This document shows, piece after piece, positions 25,249-34,364 of a stretch of 64,000 nucleotides of DNA. Below the pieces are notes generated by a model, which did no database searches, was not told the origin of the DNA, and saw nothing but the letters and a program-made list of their open reading frames with translations. A program made the translations under genes and the position numbers. Position 1 is the first letter of the stretch; every line of letters begins with the position of its first letter. This stretch comes from Jingyaoa shaoxingensis. Lineage in GTDB: Bacteria; Bacillota; Clostridia; Lachnospirales; Lachnospiraceae. Location: the NCBI RefSeq assembly GCF_014385005.1, contig NZ_JACRSZ010000003.1:266025-330024 (forward strand), in the 5' to 3' direction.

Positions 25249-26395
25249 TTACAAAATTTCTTTATAGCTATTGATATTTCTGAAAGCATTTTTATTGATG
25301 ACGTATCGCTTTTCTGGGAGATCCACCACATCCTCTACACTACCTTTGAAAATATTTTTTACAACAACTTTTTCATCCAATATGAATTTCAGATCATCGC
25401 TGCTTTTTGCATTATCTCCCAAGACAAGCTGTATTTTCTGATAGTCTTCATAAAAGTATTCCTGCAATAATGGAATGACAGACTTTTCAAATATAGACTG
25501 AAACTTTTTCAGTGACACATCGTCTTTCAAGCCAGTGAAAAAAGCATGTCCACTTGTGCGTTATGGTCAATTTCTATATTCTCCGGCATTGCCGCCACAT
25601 CACAAAATCTTTTAAATACACCAGATTCTATCGTATAGGAAATATCGGATGCTTCCTCATCTACTACAGACTTAAGTCCTTCTATAAATTCTTCATATCC
25701 ATAAGATTGATGAAATGTGGTAAATGCAATTCTGCCCTCTTCTTTTAGCTCATTATATCTTTTCATTACTGCATCATAGTCTGTGAGTTCTTCCACTGAT
25801 TTTCCATCACAGATTGCCACTGCATAGGTAGCAGAATGATATGTTTTTCCTGTTCCGGGTGGCCCATATAAGATAAGATTTTATCAAATTCTTTTTTTAT
25901 TTCTTTCATTGTTGGGAATTTCCCTTCTTCCTTTGTCCCATGAATAGCAACGCTCTCATTCGTATTCGTTTCTTTTTTTATAATAGCCGGGTACTGCTCT
26001 CTGATAAAATAGAACAACTCTTCCATTGTTATTCTTCTTCCATTCATCATAAGCTCATCCGTCATGTTCAAATTTTCAGGATATGTTTTATCTTGGAATT
26101 CATTTATCAGACTCAATCTTCGAAATGAATGATTTTCTTCAAAATCACCTCTGAGATAATTATTATAGGAATCCTCATGATCTGCACAGCACCATTGCGA
26201 GCAACGGGCATTTGACACACTTCCTTCTGCAAGCTCCTGCGCTTGTTTGATTATTATGTTTTGTTTGAAATACATATCGCTCTTATCACAGGTCGTATTG
26301 TTATCATATACTTCCGCTGCAAGCAATGCAGTTGTAATCCATACTGCCGTATTCACAGGATATTTCTTTGTTTCAGGCATTTCAAAACTCCCCAT
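25249..26395 (-). pseudogene. mcrB: McrB AAA+ GTPase, multiply disrupted
   Basis: Three fragments in two frames share one gene. The N-terminal part (MGSFEMPETKKYPVNTAVWI onward) is in frame until about 25880, where loss of one A in a short A run shifts it off. The next frame then reads ILYGPPGTGKTYHSATYA (Walker A, 25842-25865) and ends near 25527 after only about 110 residues. The third part (GHAFFTGLKDDVSLKKF...IPLLQEYFYEDYQKIQLVLGD) is the usual McrB C-terminus. The expected Walker B and sensor section between them is absent, an estimated deletion of 150-200 codons. The motor of the McrBC restriction system is therefore almost certainly lost. Confidence 0.85.
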
Positions 26396-26483
26396 TTTTC
26401 AAAAATTAATACAAAATTATATAAAAAGTCAATTTTATTCTACCATATTTGTGCAAAATTTACATCAAAATTATATAAAATGA

Positions 26484-26511
26484 ACCGGAACATTCCTGCT
26501 CCGGTCCATCA
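26484..26511 (-). terminator. Terminator after the LOG-family gene
   Basis: In the minus direction a 6-pair stem ACCGGA/TCCGGT with a 10-base loop is followed by TCATTTTATATAATTTT, six bases downstream of the stop codon. Confidence 0.6.
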
Positions 26512-26516
26512 CGCTA

Positions 26517-27059
26517 TTAACCGTTTTCTGTTTCTATAATTCTTTTGATCTCCCCCAGGTTCTCCGCGAAATATATCCCCTCTTGTTTTTCTTCCGTTGA
26601 CAGCCCCATCTTGATCATATGTACCAGCAGTTCTTTCAGGCTGTCATAATATCCATTGAGATTGTACAAGATACACGGCGCATCCAGATGTTTCAATGAC
26701 AACTTTGACATGACCTCTGTGATTTCTTCCAGTGTGCCTGTTCCGCCTGGAAATGCGATGAATGCATCTCCCAGTTCAATCATTTTTGTTTTGCGTTCTG
26801 TCATGTCTTTGGTTACGATCAGCCTTGTAATTGCATCGTACTGGAATCCTGCATCAACGAAAAACTGCGGTTCTACGCCTGTGACTTCACCGCCAGCCTC
26901 TAATACGCTCTCTGCTAATTTTCCCATTAAGCCTGATTTCGAGCCGCCATATACCAGTGCATGGCCGTTTTCTCCGATCCATGTACCCAGTTCTCTGACT
27001 GCTTCTGTCAGTGTATGATCCTTTCCTTCCAATGCTCCAAGATATACTGTGATATTCAT
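26517..27059 (-). CDS. LOG family protein (TIGR00730-type)
   Basis: A 180-residue Rossmann-fold protein with the family motif PGGTGTLEEITEVMS near residue 104 and YGGSKSGLMG near residue 39. Relatives in plants and some bacteria release free cytokinin from its nucleotide (phosphoribohydrolase); many bacterial members act as nucleotide 5'-monophosphate nucleosidases with unknown physiology. The start at 27059 is preceded by GGGAGGAGAA. It stands alone, with a terminator directly after it. Confidence 0.85.
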   Translation of the reverse strand: MNITVYLGALEGKDHTLTEAVRELGTWIGENGHALVYGGSKSGLMGKLAESVLEAGGEVTGVEPQFFVDAGFQYDAITRLIVTKDMTERKTKMIELGDAFIAFPGGTGTLEEITEVMSKLSLKHLDAPCILYNLNGYYDSLKELLVHMIKMGLSTEEKQEGIYFAENLGEIKRIIETENG

Positions 27060-27170
27060 GCTATTCTCCTCCCGGAATGGCTGATTGCAAATCCCCCATT
27101 CCTCTGTACATTTTCATTCATATTTCTTTCACAACCACCTCTTCAAAAGCAGTCACTTAAAGTCCATTAT

Positions 27171-27758
27171 TCACCATCCTGCATTCATAGCATAAAATAA
27201 TGCCAGCACCTGCATGACCATCATCAGTGGCACTCCCACCGTGAAGTAATTCTTCTTTGTCTTATGTCGCAGTAGATAGATTCCAAGTAATGCTCCTACT
27301 GATCCACCGGCAAATGCCATTCCAAGTAAAGTTACAATCCGGATTCTGGATTTATTCTTAACAGCCCGGTACTTGTCAATAGCAAAAAATAGAAATGTAA
27401 CGATATTGATGACTCCCAGATAAATTGTCAGTATTTTATGTGCGGTCAGGAAGGCATTCACATCCAGATTCCAGTTCTCTGCTTTCTGTCCCTTAAACAA
27501 TAAAAGCAATATTACCTGTATCACCAGCATACAGATAATCCAGACTCTGTACATCATGTTTTCCTTTACAGCTTTCCGATCAAATAACAGGATCGCTGCC
27601 AGCATTCCTGCTGCCCCGCCTGCCAACGAAATCAGATAGATCAGAGCATTGATCTGTTTTCCTTTCGTATGAGTTCGCAGCATATAATTCAAAAAATATA
27701 CCAGAAAGCCCAATACATTAACAATAATCAAATAATATACGAATGTTTCTGAGTTCAT
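27171..27758 (-). CDS. DUF1294 membrane protein with a degenerate internal duplication
   Basis: A 195-residue membrane protein with about six segments. Residues 115-190 carry a clear DUF1294 unit (INIVTFLFFAIDKYRAVKNKSRI, then GGSVGALLGIYLLRHKT). Residues 8-75 show a weaker version of the same layout: VNVLGFLVYFLNYMLRTHTKGK then GGAAGMLAAILLFDRKAVK. The usual DUF1294 protein is a single unit of about 90-130 residues, so this one looks duplicated or fused. Function unknown; membrane location likely. Confidence 0.75.
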   Translation of the reverse strand: MNSETFVYYLIIVNVLGFLVYFLNYMLRTHTKGKQINALIYLISLAGGAAGMLAAILLFDRKAVKENMMYRVWIICMLVIQVILLLLFKGQKAENWNLDVNAFLTAHKILTIYLGVINIVTFLFFAIDKYRAVKNKSRIRIVTLLGMAFAGGSVGALLGIYLLRHKTKKNYFTVGVPLMMVMQVLALFYAMNAGW

Positions 27759-27845
27759 TTTCTACCTTCATCTAATACGTATTTGTTTTAGTTTACCATT
27801 CCTGCTATATATCGTCAAATGTAAACGCTCCATACTGAATTTACG

Positions 27846-27884
27846 AAAAAAAGCTAAGCCATAGGTTTTAACCCTTGGCTTAGC
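27846..27884 (-). terminator. Terminator of the sucrose operon
   Basis: In the minus direction GCTAAGCC pairs with GGCTTAGC (27853-27884) with an internal AAGGG/AACCT-type extension, then TTTTTTTC. It lies about 160 bases after the fructokinase stop. The gap 27759-28045 holds no gene I can support. Confidence 0.75.
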
Positions 27885-28045
27885 ACCATATTTTACTGTT
27901 CAACTCTAAAAGTCGGTATGATATCACAGACAGCTACGTTTGTTACATAAAATTTTTCTTTCTGTTATTGTGTCCTTTTTTCGATACAATCTCCAGTTTA
28001 TCTCTTCCGGCTTTATGTCTCTTATCTAAACATGTAAAATTAAAA

Positions 28046-29017
28046 TTAGCCGAACTGATAAACCTCTTTTTTTGCAAGTAATGCCTCAATTTCCATCGGT
28101 TGTGGCATTACACGCAACGCACCTTTTCTTGTCGTGATGATGGACGCAGCCGCATTCGCATAGATCAGCATCTCTTTAAGGTTATTTTCTTCAAGCTGCA
28201 TCAATCCATGTCCTAAAATATAATGCAAGATGCATGCACAGAAAGTATCTCCTGCACCGGTTGTCTCGATTGTGTTCTCTTGAATAAATGGCTTCACTTC
28301 CACAAACTTATCCTTATAATAAGCCCTGCTTCCATCTTTTCCCATTGACACAAGAACTAATGGAATGCGATATCTCTCATTAATCCAATGAACCCCTTCT
28401 GTAAAATCATTTTTTCCTGTAAGCCACTGTATCTCGTTATCTGAGATCTTCAGGATGTCGCACTGCTCCAACCCGTACATTACCTGTTCCTTCGCATCCT
28501 CCAGAGAATTCCAAAGAGGTTCCCGCAGATTGGGATCAAAAGAAATCAACTTGCCTGCTTCTTTTGCTATTCGGATTGCTTTTTTTGTTGCCTTACGCAC
28601 GCCTTCATGTGTCATAGACAATGTTCCAAAATGAAAAATACGTGCTTCACGAATCAATGCTTCTGGAACTTCTTCCTCTGTCAACATCATATCTGCCCCC
28701 GGATTACGATAAAAAGAGAAATCTCTGTCTCCATCTAAAGAAGTATGAACCATCGCAAGTGTCGTATGTACTTCTTCGTCTTTCTGAAGCCCGGTTGCAT
28801 CGATTCCCACTTCTGTGATTGCATCCTCCAGCTGCTTTCCAAAGAAATCCTTTCCCACTTTCCCGATAAAAGCTGTCTTATGCCCAAGTCTTGTCAGCAT
28901 CGCAAGAACATTACATGGTGCACCTCCTGGATTTGCTTCAAATAGCGGATTTTCCTGATTACTGACTCCGTATTCTGTAAAATCAATCAGTAGTTCTCCC
29001 AGAGCTACTACATCCAT
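28046..29017 (-). CDS. scrK: Fructokinase (PfkB family)
   Basis: A 323-residue PfkB-type sugar kinase. The N-terminus VVALGELLIDF and GGAPCNVLAMLTRLG match fructokinases, and the C-terminal motif TTGAGDTFCACIL near residue 252 holds the catalytic Asp. It phosphorylates fructose released by the sucrose hydrolase whose gene is 82 bases upstream, feeding fructose 6-phosphate to glycolysis. Last gene of the sucrose operon, followed by an intrinsic terminator. Confidence 0.92.
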   Translation of the reverse strand: MDVVALGELLIDFTEYGVSNQENPLFEANPGGAPCNVLAMLTRLGHKTAFIGKVGKDFFGKQLEDAITEVGIDATGLQKDEEVHTTLAMVHTSLDGDRDFSFYRNPGADMMLTEEEVPEALIREARIFHFGTLSMTHEGVRKATKKAIRIAKEAGKLISFDPNLREPLWNSLEDAKEQVMYGLEQCDILKISDNEIQWLTGKNDFTEGVHWINERYRIPLVLVSMGKDGSRAYYKDKFVEVKPFIQENTIETTGAGDTFCACILHYILGHGLMQLEENNLKEMLIYANAAASIITTRKGALRVMPQPMEIEALLAKKEVYQFG

Positions 29018-29099
29018 TCTCGTTCCTCCTGCCTGTTGCGTTTATGATCATATATATTATTTCTTTACCGGAATGAAATCCAACAACTGATAATCATTA

Positions 29100-30596
29100 T
29101 TACTTGCTACATATAGTTGTATGAGCCATCTCACATCTGATATCATATTTTTCAACATTAACCTGGATTTTACTGTCGCTGAAAAAATGAATTTCCTGTG
29201 CTTCTAATGGTGTACAGATGGCAGTGGTTGCCACTTGCTGACCATCGTTGATAAAAAGCTCGATTGACTGACGATCTAAAATAAATCGCATCTTCTTAAG
29301 TCCTGCCGGATCTGCAATCTTGATTTTTCGCACGCACACAATGTCTTTTGTTACACCACAGTATGTACGGTCAATCTCCAGCATCCTGTCAGTCTTATGA
29401 TAAGTAAATTTTGTTTCATATTCCTTATTCGAAGCCAATTTCATGGAAAAAATCATAAAATCGTTATCTTTCAATTCAACCGTCAAATCAATCGTCCTGC
29501 CTTCGATGCCTGAAAGTGTTGTTTCTTTATCAATCTCTGCTTTCTCATATTTACACGGATTCTTACGATACTTTTCGATCTCTCGTACCGGCATTTGTCG
29601 GATCTTTCCATCCTCTAAACTCAGTTCACGCGGAAGAGTCATCATTCCCTGCCAATCCTGTGAATTTGGAATCACACATGCGTCCCAGGACTTCATCCAT
29701 GCGATCATTATACGTCTGCCATCCGCAAGTTCGGTTGTCTGTGGTGCATAAAAATCCAGTCCATAGTCCAGTGCATGTGGCGCTTCTTTCTCAAATTTAT
29801 GTGTTTCAGAATCATAATCACCAAGGAAATAGACACTGTTATGTCCGTTATGAAATTCATATTTCTGCGCCTTCATATCCTGTGGTGAACAAATCAGTAC
29901 ATGCTTATCTCCCAGTCTGAAGAAATCCGGACACTCCCACATCGTACCAATTTTTCCAGTTTCGTTTGCTGCAAGAACCGTCTCAAATTTCCAATCTTTT
30001 AAATCTTTGCTGGAACAAAGTACAACCTGACCTATCTGACGGTCATTTTTATTACCAACGATCAAATAGTACGTATCATCTTCCTTCCAAATCTTTGGAT
30101 CACGGAAATCAATTCGACTACATCCTTCTGGAAGCATTTCTCCAGTTACAACCGGATTGTTCTCGTATTTTACATAATCTTTTCCGTCTCCGAATGCAAT
30201 GCATTGATTCTGCCGCTCCTGCTCACTTCCATCGTCCAATTTGATCTTTGTGACACCGGTATAAACAAGCACATGCTTTCCTTCTGCTTCGATTGCACTT
30301 CCAGAAAAGCATCCGATCTTGTCATATTCCTGATCTGGTGCAAGTGCCACAGGAAGCTGCTCCCAACAGATCATATCTGTGGTCACACTATGTCCCCAGT
30401 GCATTGGTCCCCATACTTTGTCGTATGGATAATACTGATAGAACAAATGCACTTTTCCATCATATACTGAGAAACCATTTGGATCGTTGATCCAACCTGT
30501 CGGTGCAGAAATGTGAAATAATGGTTTTTTATCCAAATCCATATGAATTAATTTTTCGGTCTCGTAACTTCTTGCTTTTTCTAATAGATTACTCAT
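29100..30596 (-). CDS. GH32 sucrose hydrolase (beta-fructofuranosidase)
   Basis: A 498-residue glycoside hydrolase family 32 protein. WINDPNG near residue 35 holds the nucleophile Asp, FRDPK holds the transition-state Asp, and WECPD holds the acid/base Glu. There is no signal peptide, so it acts in the cytoplasm. Because the operon imports by ABC transport rather than PTS, the substrate is probably unphosphorylated sucrose or a short fructo-oligosaccharide. The start overlaps the end of the binding-protein gene by 8 bases with GAGGAG upstream. Confidence 0.93.
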   Translation of the reverse strand: MSNLLEKARSYETEKLIHMDLDKKPLFHISAPTGWINDPNGFSVYDGKVHLFYQYYPYDKVWGPMHWGHSVTTDMICWEQLPVALAPDQEYDKIGCFSGSAIEAEGKHVLVYTGVTKIKLDDGSEQERQNQCIAFGDGKDYVKYENNPVVTGEMLPEGCSRIDFRDPKIWKEDDTYYLIVGNKNDRQIGQVVLCSSKDLKDWKFETVLAANETGKIGTMWECPDFFRLGDKHVLICSPQDMKAQKYEFHNGHNSVYFLGDYDSETHKFEKEAPHALDYGLDFYAPQTTELADGRRIMIAWMKSWDACVIPNSQDWQGMMTLPRELSLEDGKIRQMPVREIEKYRKNPCKYEKAEIDKETTLSGIEGRTIDLTVELKDNDFMIFSMKLASNKEYETKFTYHKTDRMLEIDRTYCGVTKDIVCVRKIKIADPAGLKKMRFILDRQSIELFINDGQQVATTAICTPLEAQEIHFFSDSKIQVNVEKYDIRCEMAHTTICSK

Positions 30597-32286
30597 TCAT
30601 TTTCTCCTCTTTCTCTTCTGCTAATGACGCCTGATACTGGTCAAAATATTTTTGTTTGATTGCCAGATAATCCGCTAAACCATATTTCTCCATTTTATCT
30701 AAATAAGAATCCCATTCTTCTTCAATTCCACCGTTTAAGATCCAGTCGGCCTTCTTTTGTTCCCCATATTTCTTAATATCTGTATCGTACTGTGACACTT
30801 TGTTCGTATCGTCTATACTCATAAATACATTCGGATATACATATTTACTGTTCATGTCTTTCAAGTATGTTTCATGCATATGATCAAGACGCCATTTTGC
30901 ATCCTCCGGCTGTGTTACATACACACCATAATACTCATTCAGTATGGCGAGCGGTCCATTGACTGACTGTGCCTCACGTACTTCTACCGGCGACTGTTCT
31001 CCAAGATCCATATGTTTTAACATTTGACCGCCGTCCTTATTCACTGACATCTCAAAAATATTGAAAGAATCTTCCTCTCCGTAGCTGCCCCAGTTATTCT
31101 GTGGAGACTGCAGCGGTGCATACATCTGATCAATCCATGCAGCTGCAAGTGCTGTATTTCTGCAGCTGGTTGTCAGTACACATCTGCCGCGGTCAAAACC
31201 ACTCGTCTCACTGTTATTCTGTCTTGTAATATTTCTTACACCAGTCGGTCCTGTAAGTGCCGGAAGCATCACATAATCCACATTATTATCTATATTTGCA
31301 ATATCCCATGTAAAACATAAACCATAGCGATGATTTTTTCCTTTTGCAACATAAGTTGACCACTCCTGTGTAAATGCCTCCGGATCAACAAGATCCTCTG
31401 TCACCAGCTTATGCAGCCACTCGATTCCTTCTTTGTATCCTTCCTGAACCATCGTATAAATCACTTCTCCATCATCCGTTACTGCGAAGTGATCACCTGT
31501 GTCCCCATATCCTTCACCAAATCCATTCATAAGAATTGCAGGATCCTGATCTCCATTGTTGATGATAAAGGACATTGGAATGATTTTTCCTTCAATATCA
31601 AATTCCTGTTGCAATTCGTCCGCATGGTCACGAAATGCTATCAGCACCTGCTCAAGCTCATCCGTGGTAGCAGGGATTTCGAGTCCAAGGTAATCCAACC
31701 ATTTCTTATTGATGTATGCAATATCGCCAATAGCCTGTATCGCTTCTTTTCCGGATCCCAGCTGCTCGATCCATGGAAATGAGTAAATATGTCCGTCTGG
31801 TGCCGTACACATGGTACGGTATTCCGGATATTTCTCAAATACCGTCTGCAGATTTGGCATATATTTATCAATCAGATTTTCAAGTGGGATAATAATTCCC
31901 TGTTTTGCGTAACGGAGAAGATCATAGTCACTCATTCCTGCATTAAACAGCCCATCCGGAAGATTTCCAAACTGTGCTAATGCAAGATTTTTCTTATCGG
32001 AAAACTGATCAGCCACGAAACAAGTCCAGTCAATATGCACATTTGTCTGCTCCTCAAGTCTCTTGAAAATAATCCGTTCATTCGGCTCCTGTGTTGAAGT
32101 AGCCGGAGCACTCGTAATAAAGGATAATTCTGCCTTTTCTTTTAATGGAAACTGCACCTCGGAAATCGGTGTATCCGGATCAATCTCTGCCTGTAACGCT
32201 GCATCTCTGCCACAACCTGCTACACCGGTCATCACGGCAAACATTAATCCCAACATTACTATCTTTTTTATGCTTTTATTCCACAT
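30589..32286 (-). CDS. Extracellular sugar-binding lipoprotein
   Basis: A 565-residue binding protein of the large CUT1 class (LplA/YtcQ-like). The N-terminus has a signal with lipobox VAGC near residue 24, so it is lipid-anchored outside the membrane. The long C-terminal half and acidic tail (SLAEEKEEKMNE) are typical. I take 32286 as start since AAAGGA lies 9 bases upstream; the earlier ATG overlaps that site. It delivers sugar to the two permeases encoded upstream; sucrose is inferred from the GH32 and fructokinase genes. Confidence 0.87.
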   Translation of the reverse strand: MWNKSIKKIVMLGLMFAVMTGVAGCGRDAALQAEIDPDTPISEVQFPLKEKAELSFITSAPATSTQEPNERIIFKRLEEQTNVHIDWTCFVADQFSDKKNLALAQFGNLPDGLFNAGMSDYDLLRYAKQGIIIPLENLIDKYMPNLQTVFEKYPEYRTMCTAPDGHIYSFPWIEQLGSGKEAIQAIGDIAYINKKWLDYLGLEIPATTDELEQVLIAFRDHADELQQEFDIEGKIIPMSFIINNGDQDPAILMNGFGEGYGDTGDHFAVTDDGEVIYTMVQEGYKEGIEWLHKLVTEDLVDPEAFTQEWSTYVAKGKNHRYGLCFTWDIANIDNNVDYVMLPALTGPTGVRNITRQNNSETSGFDRGRCVLTTSCRNTALAAAWIDQMYAPLQSPQNNWGSYGEEDSFNIFEMSVNKDGGQMLKHMDLGEQSPVEVREAQSVNGPLAILNEYYGVYVTQPEDAKWRLDHMHETYLKDMNSKYVYPNVFMSIDDTNKVSQYDTDIKKYGEQKKADWILNGGIEEEWDSYLDKMEKYGLADYLAIKQKYFDQYQASLAEEKEEKMNE

Positions 32287-32307
32287 ATCTATACTCATCC
32301 TTTCTGC

Positions 32308-33204
32308 TTAACCCTTCACAGATCCAATCATCATTCCCTTGTCAAAGTATTTCTGGAAGAAAGGATACATGATCACAAGCGGCAAGCTTGATACTACAAT
32401 GGTTGCATATTTTAGCTGCTCTGCAACTTTGGCCATCTCTGCTGTACTCTGAATATCTGCAATCATACCTGGCTGTGGAGTGTTCTGTACAAGGATCGAA
32501 CGTAATACAAGTTGAAGCGGTTGTAAGTTTGCATCATTTAAGTAAATCATAGCATCAAAATAGCTATTCCACATTCCTACGAAAGACCAGAGGGCCAGTA
32601 CCGCAATAATTGGCTTACATACCGGAAGCATAATCTTAAAGAAATGCTGAATTTCATTTGCTCCATCGATGGAAGATGCCTCTCGCAATTCCTTGGGAAC
32701 AGACTGATAATAGGTTCTTGCAAGAATCATGTTCCATACATTAAACGCACCTGGGATTAAAATTGCCCATATGGTGTTAACCATATGAAGTTGATTGATT
32801 AAGATAAAGGTAGGGATCATTCCACCACCAAAAAACATCGTAATCAGGAAAATAACATTAAAGAAATTTCTGCCGACAAATTCTTTCTTTGACATCGGAT
32901 ATGCTGCAAGCAATGTTACAAATACTGAAATTGCCGCAAACGCCAGCGAATAGAGAAAAGAATTAAAAAACCCTCTCCAGATCATTCCGTTTTCCAGTAC
33001 ACGACGATATGCATCCAAAGTCCAGTCTTTTACATTGAAACTCAATCCCTGATTGTTTAATACTGTTGGATCCATAAACGATGCTGCAATCACATATACC
33101 AACGGGATTACAATTGATAGAACAAACGCTCCGAGAAGTATATTTGCAACGCCCAGGATCAGACGGTCTCTTCTTGAATATTTTATTTTTCTTGATGCTT
33201 CCAT
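32308..33204 (-). CDS. Sugar ABC transporter permease, CUT1 (second subunit)
   Basis: A 298-residue permease with six membrane segments and the EAA-type loop ELREASSIDGANEIQHFFKIMLP near residue 180, where the ATPase docks. It resembles LplC/YtcP-type permeases. It starts 12 bases after the other permease gene. No ATP-binding gene is in the operon; Firmicutes usually supply a shared MsmX-type ATPase from elsewhere. Confidence 0.9.
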   Translation of the reverse strand: MEASRKIKYSRRDRLILGVANILLGAFVLSIVIPLVYVIAASFMDPTVLNNQGLSFNVKDWTLDAYRRVLENGMIWRGFFNSFLYSLAFAAISVFVTLLAAYPMSKKEFVGRNFFNVIFLITMFFGGGMIPTFILINQLHMVNTIWAILIPGAFNVWNMILARTYYQSVPKELREASSIDGANEIQHFFKIMLPVCKPIIAVLALWSFVGMWNSYFDAMIYLNDANLQPLQLVLRSILVQNTPQPGMIADIQSTAEMAKVAEQLKYATIVVSSLPLVIMYPFFQKYFDKGMMIGSVKG

Positions 33205-33216
33205 CTCACGTTCCTC

Positions 33217-34155
33217 CTATAAACCTTCCCCATCATTTAATTTCTTTACGACCCAATTAACCAAAATAAGTAAAATGACATTAATAACCGAATTAAATAA
33301 TCCGACTGCGGTAGAATATCCATAATCTCCATTTAAAAGACCAATTCGATACACATACGTTGATAAAATTTCGGAGGCTGGTAAGTTCATATCTGTCTGC
33401 AAAGCATAAGCCTTCTCAAATCCGATACTCATAATATTTCCAGCCTGTAAAATGAATTGAATCACAATGATATTTTTGATCGCCGGAAGTTCTACATACC
33501 AAATCTGCTGCAATAAATTTGCTCCATCCACAATGGCTGCCTCTTCCAATTCCTTGCTTGCATTAGATAAGGCTGCCGTATACATGATAGATGCCCAGCC
33601 TGCCCCCTGCCAGATTCCACTTGCAATATAAATTGTTCTAAATGCTGTCGGCATTGTCATCCAGTTACTACTGATTCCAAGAATACGATTCATTGGACCA
33701 ACCGGTGATAAAAACATACGAACCATACCGCAAAGTACAATGACAGAAATAAAATTTGGCGCATAGATTAACAGCTGAATTTTCTTCTTGATTCCTTCCT
33801 TGCGAATTCTATTCAGAAGAAGTGCCAAAATGATTGGTATCGGGAATCCCCAAAGCAATCCGTAAATACTCAGCTTTAATGTGTTAAGCAAGTAATTCGT
33901 GAAGTCTGGTGATGATAAAAATCGCTTGAAATATTCCAGTCCTACCCATGGACTTCCGAATACACCCTTGATTACGTTATAGTCCTCGAATGCAATCAGC
34001 AACCCTCCCATAGGAAGATATTTAAAAATAATCGTCAACAATAACGCCGGCATTAGAAAAAAAACATACAACTGCCAGTTCCTTTTCACATAAGAAACTT
34101 TACTTGCAAATGTCCGCTTATCTGCAGACTTCATTTGTCTCTGCATCTTTTTCAT
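33217..34155 (-). CDS. Sugar ABC transporter permease, CUT1 (first subunit)
   Basis: A 313-residue LplB/YteP-type permease with six membrane segments and the EAA loop KELEEAAIVDGANLLQQIWYVELP near residue 195. Start 34155 is chosen for its GGAGGG site; an upstream in-frame ATG would place the operator inside the leader of the reading frame. First gene of the sucrose operon, with promoter and LacI-type operators directly upstream. Confidence 0.9.
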   Translation of the reverse strand: MKKMQRQMKSADKRTFASKVSYVKRNWQLYVFFLMPALLLTIIFKYLPMGGLLIAFEDYNVIKGVFGSPWVGLEYFKRFLSSPDFTNYLLNTLKLSIYGLLWGFPIPIILALLLNRIRKEGIKKKIQLLIYAPNFISVIVLCGMVRMFLSPVGPMNRILGISSNWMTMPTAFRTIYIASGIWQGAGWASIMYTAALSNASKELEEAAIVDGANLLQQIWYVELPAIKNIIVIQFILQAGNIMSIGFEKAYALQTDMNLPASEILSTYVYRIGLLNGDYGYSTAVGLFNSVINVILLILVNWVVKKLNDGEGL

Positions 34156-34189
34156 GCATTTGTCCCTCCATTCTCTCTTCACGTCCATA

Positions 34190-34218
34190 TGTAACCGGTA
34201 AAGTAACCGGTTACTTTA
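34190..34218. promoter_or_regulatory. LacI-type operators O1 and O2 of the sucrose operon
   Basis: TAAAGTAACCGGTTACTTTA (34199-34218) is a perfect 20-base palindrome, a typical LacI-family operator with central CG. A half copy GTAACCGGTAAA precedes it (34190-34201 region). It lies just downstream of the operon promoter at 34226-34254, where binding should block transcription. Confidence 0.85.
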
Positions 34219-34225
34219 TAATTGA

Positions 34226-34254
34226 ATCTTACTACCATATTTTGCTTCTGTCAA
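34226..34254 (-). promoter_or_regulatory. Promoter of the sucrose operon
   Basis: On the minus strand TTGACA (34249-34254) and TAAGAT (34226-34231) are 17 bases apart; the palindromic operator follows a few bases downstream. Confidence 0.78.
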
Positions 34255-34271
34255 CACTTTTCTTTATTAAA

Positions 34272-34295
34272 GTTACCGATTACGTAACTGGTTAT
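34272..34295. promoter_or_regulatory. Second pair of LacI-type operators (O3, O4)
   Basis: GTTACCGATTAC (34272-34283) and GTAACTGGTTAT (34284-34295) each match the O2 core GTAACCGGTTAC in 10 of 12 positions and abut. They lie between the two divergent genes, suggesting looping or autoregulation. Confidence 0.7.
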
Positions 34296-34364
34296 TTTTT
34301 GATTGCTATTTTTCCTTACGATTGTTATACTTATATTATTATATGGCAGAGGAGATTTACAGAC

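Noticed and set aside
16453..26395. Prophage
   Set aside because: No integrase, capsid, tail, terminase or lysis gene set is visible; the lysozyme-like motif alone does not indicate a phage.
34104..34364. Longer N-terminus for the LacI-type regulator
   Set aside because: The extension crosses the operators and promoter region and adds a non-family sequence; the ATG at 34365 has a GAGGAG site and family-like N-terminus.
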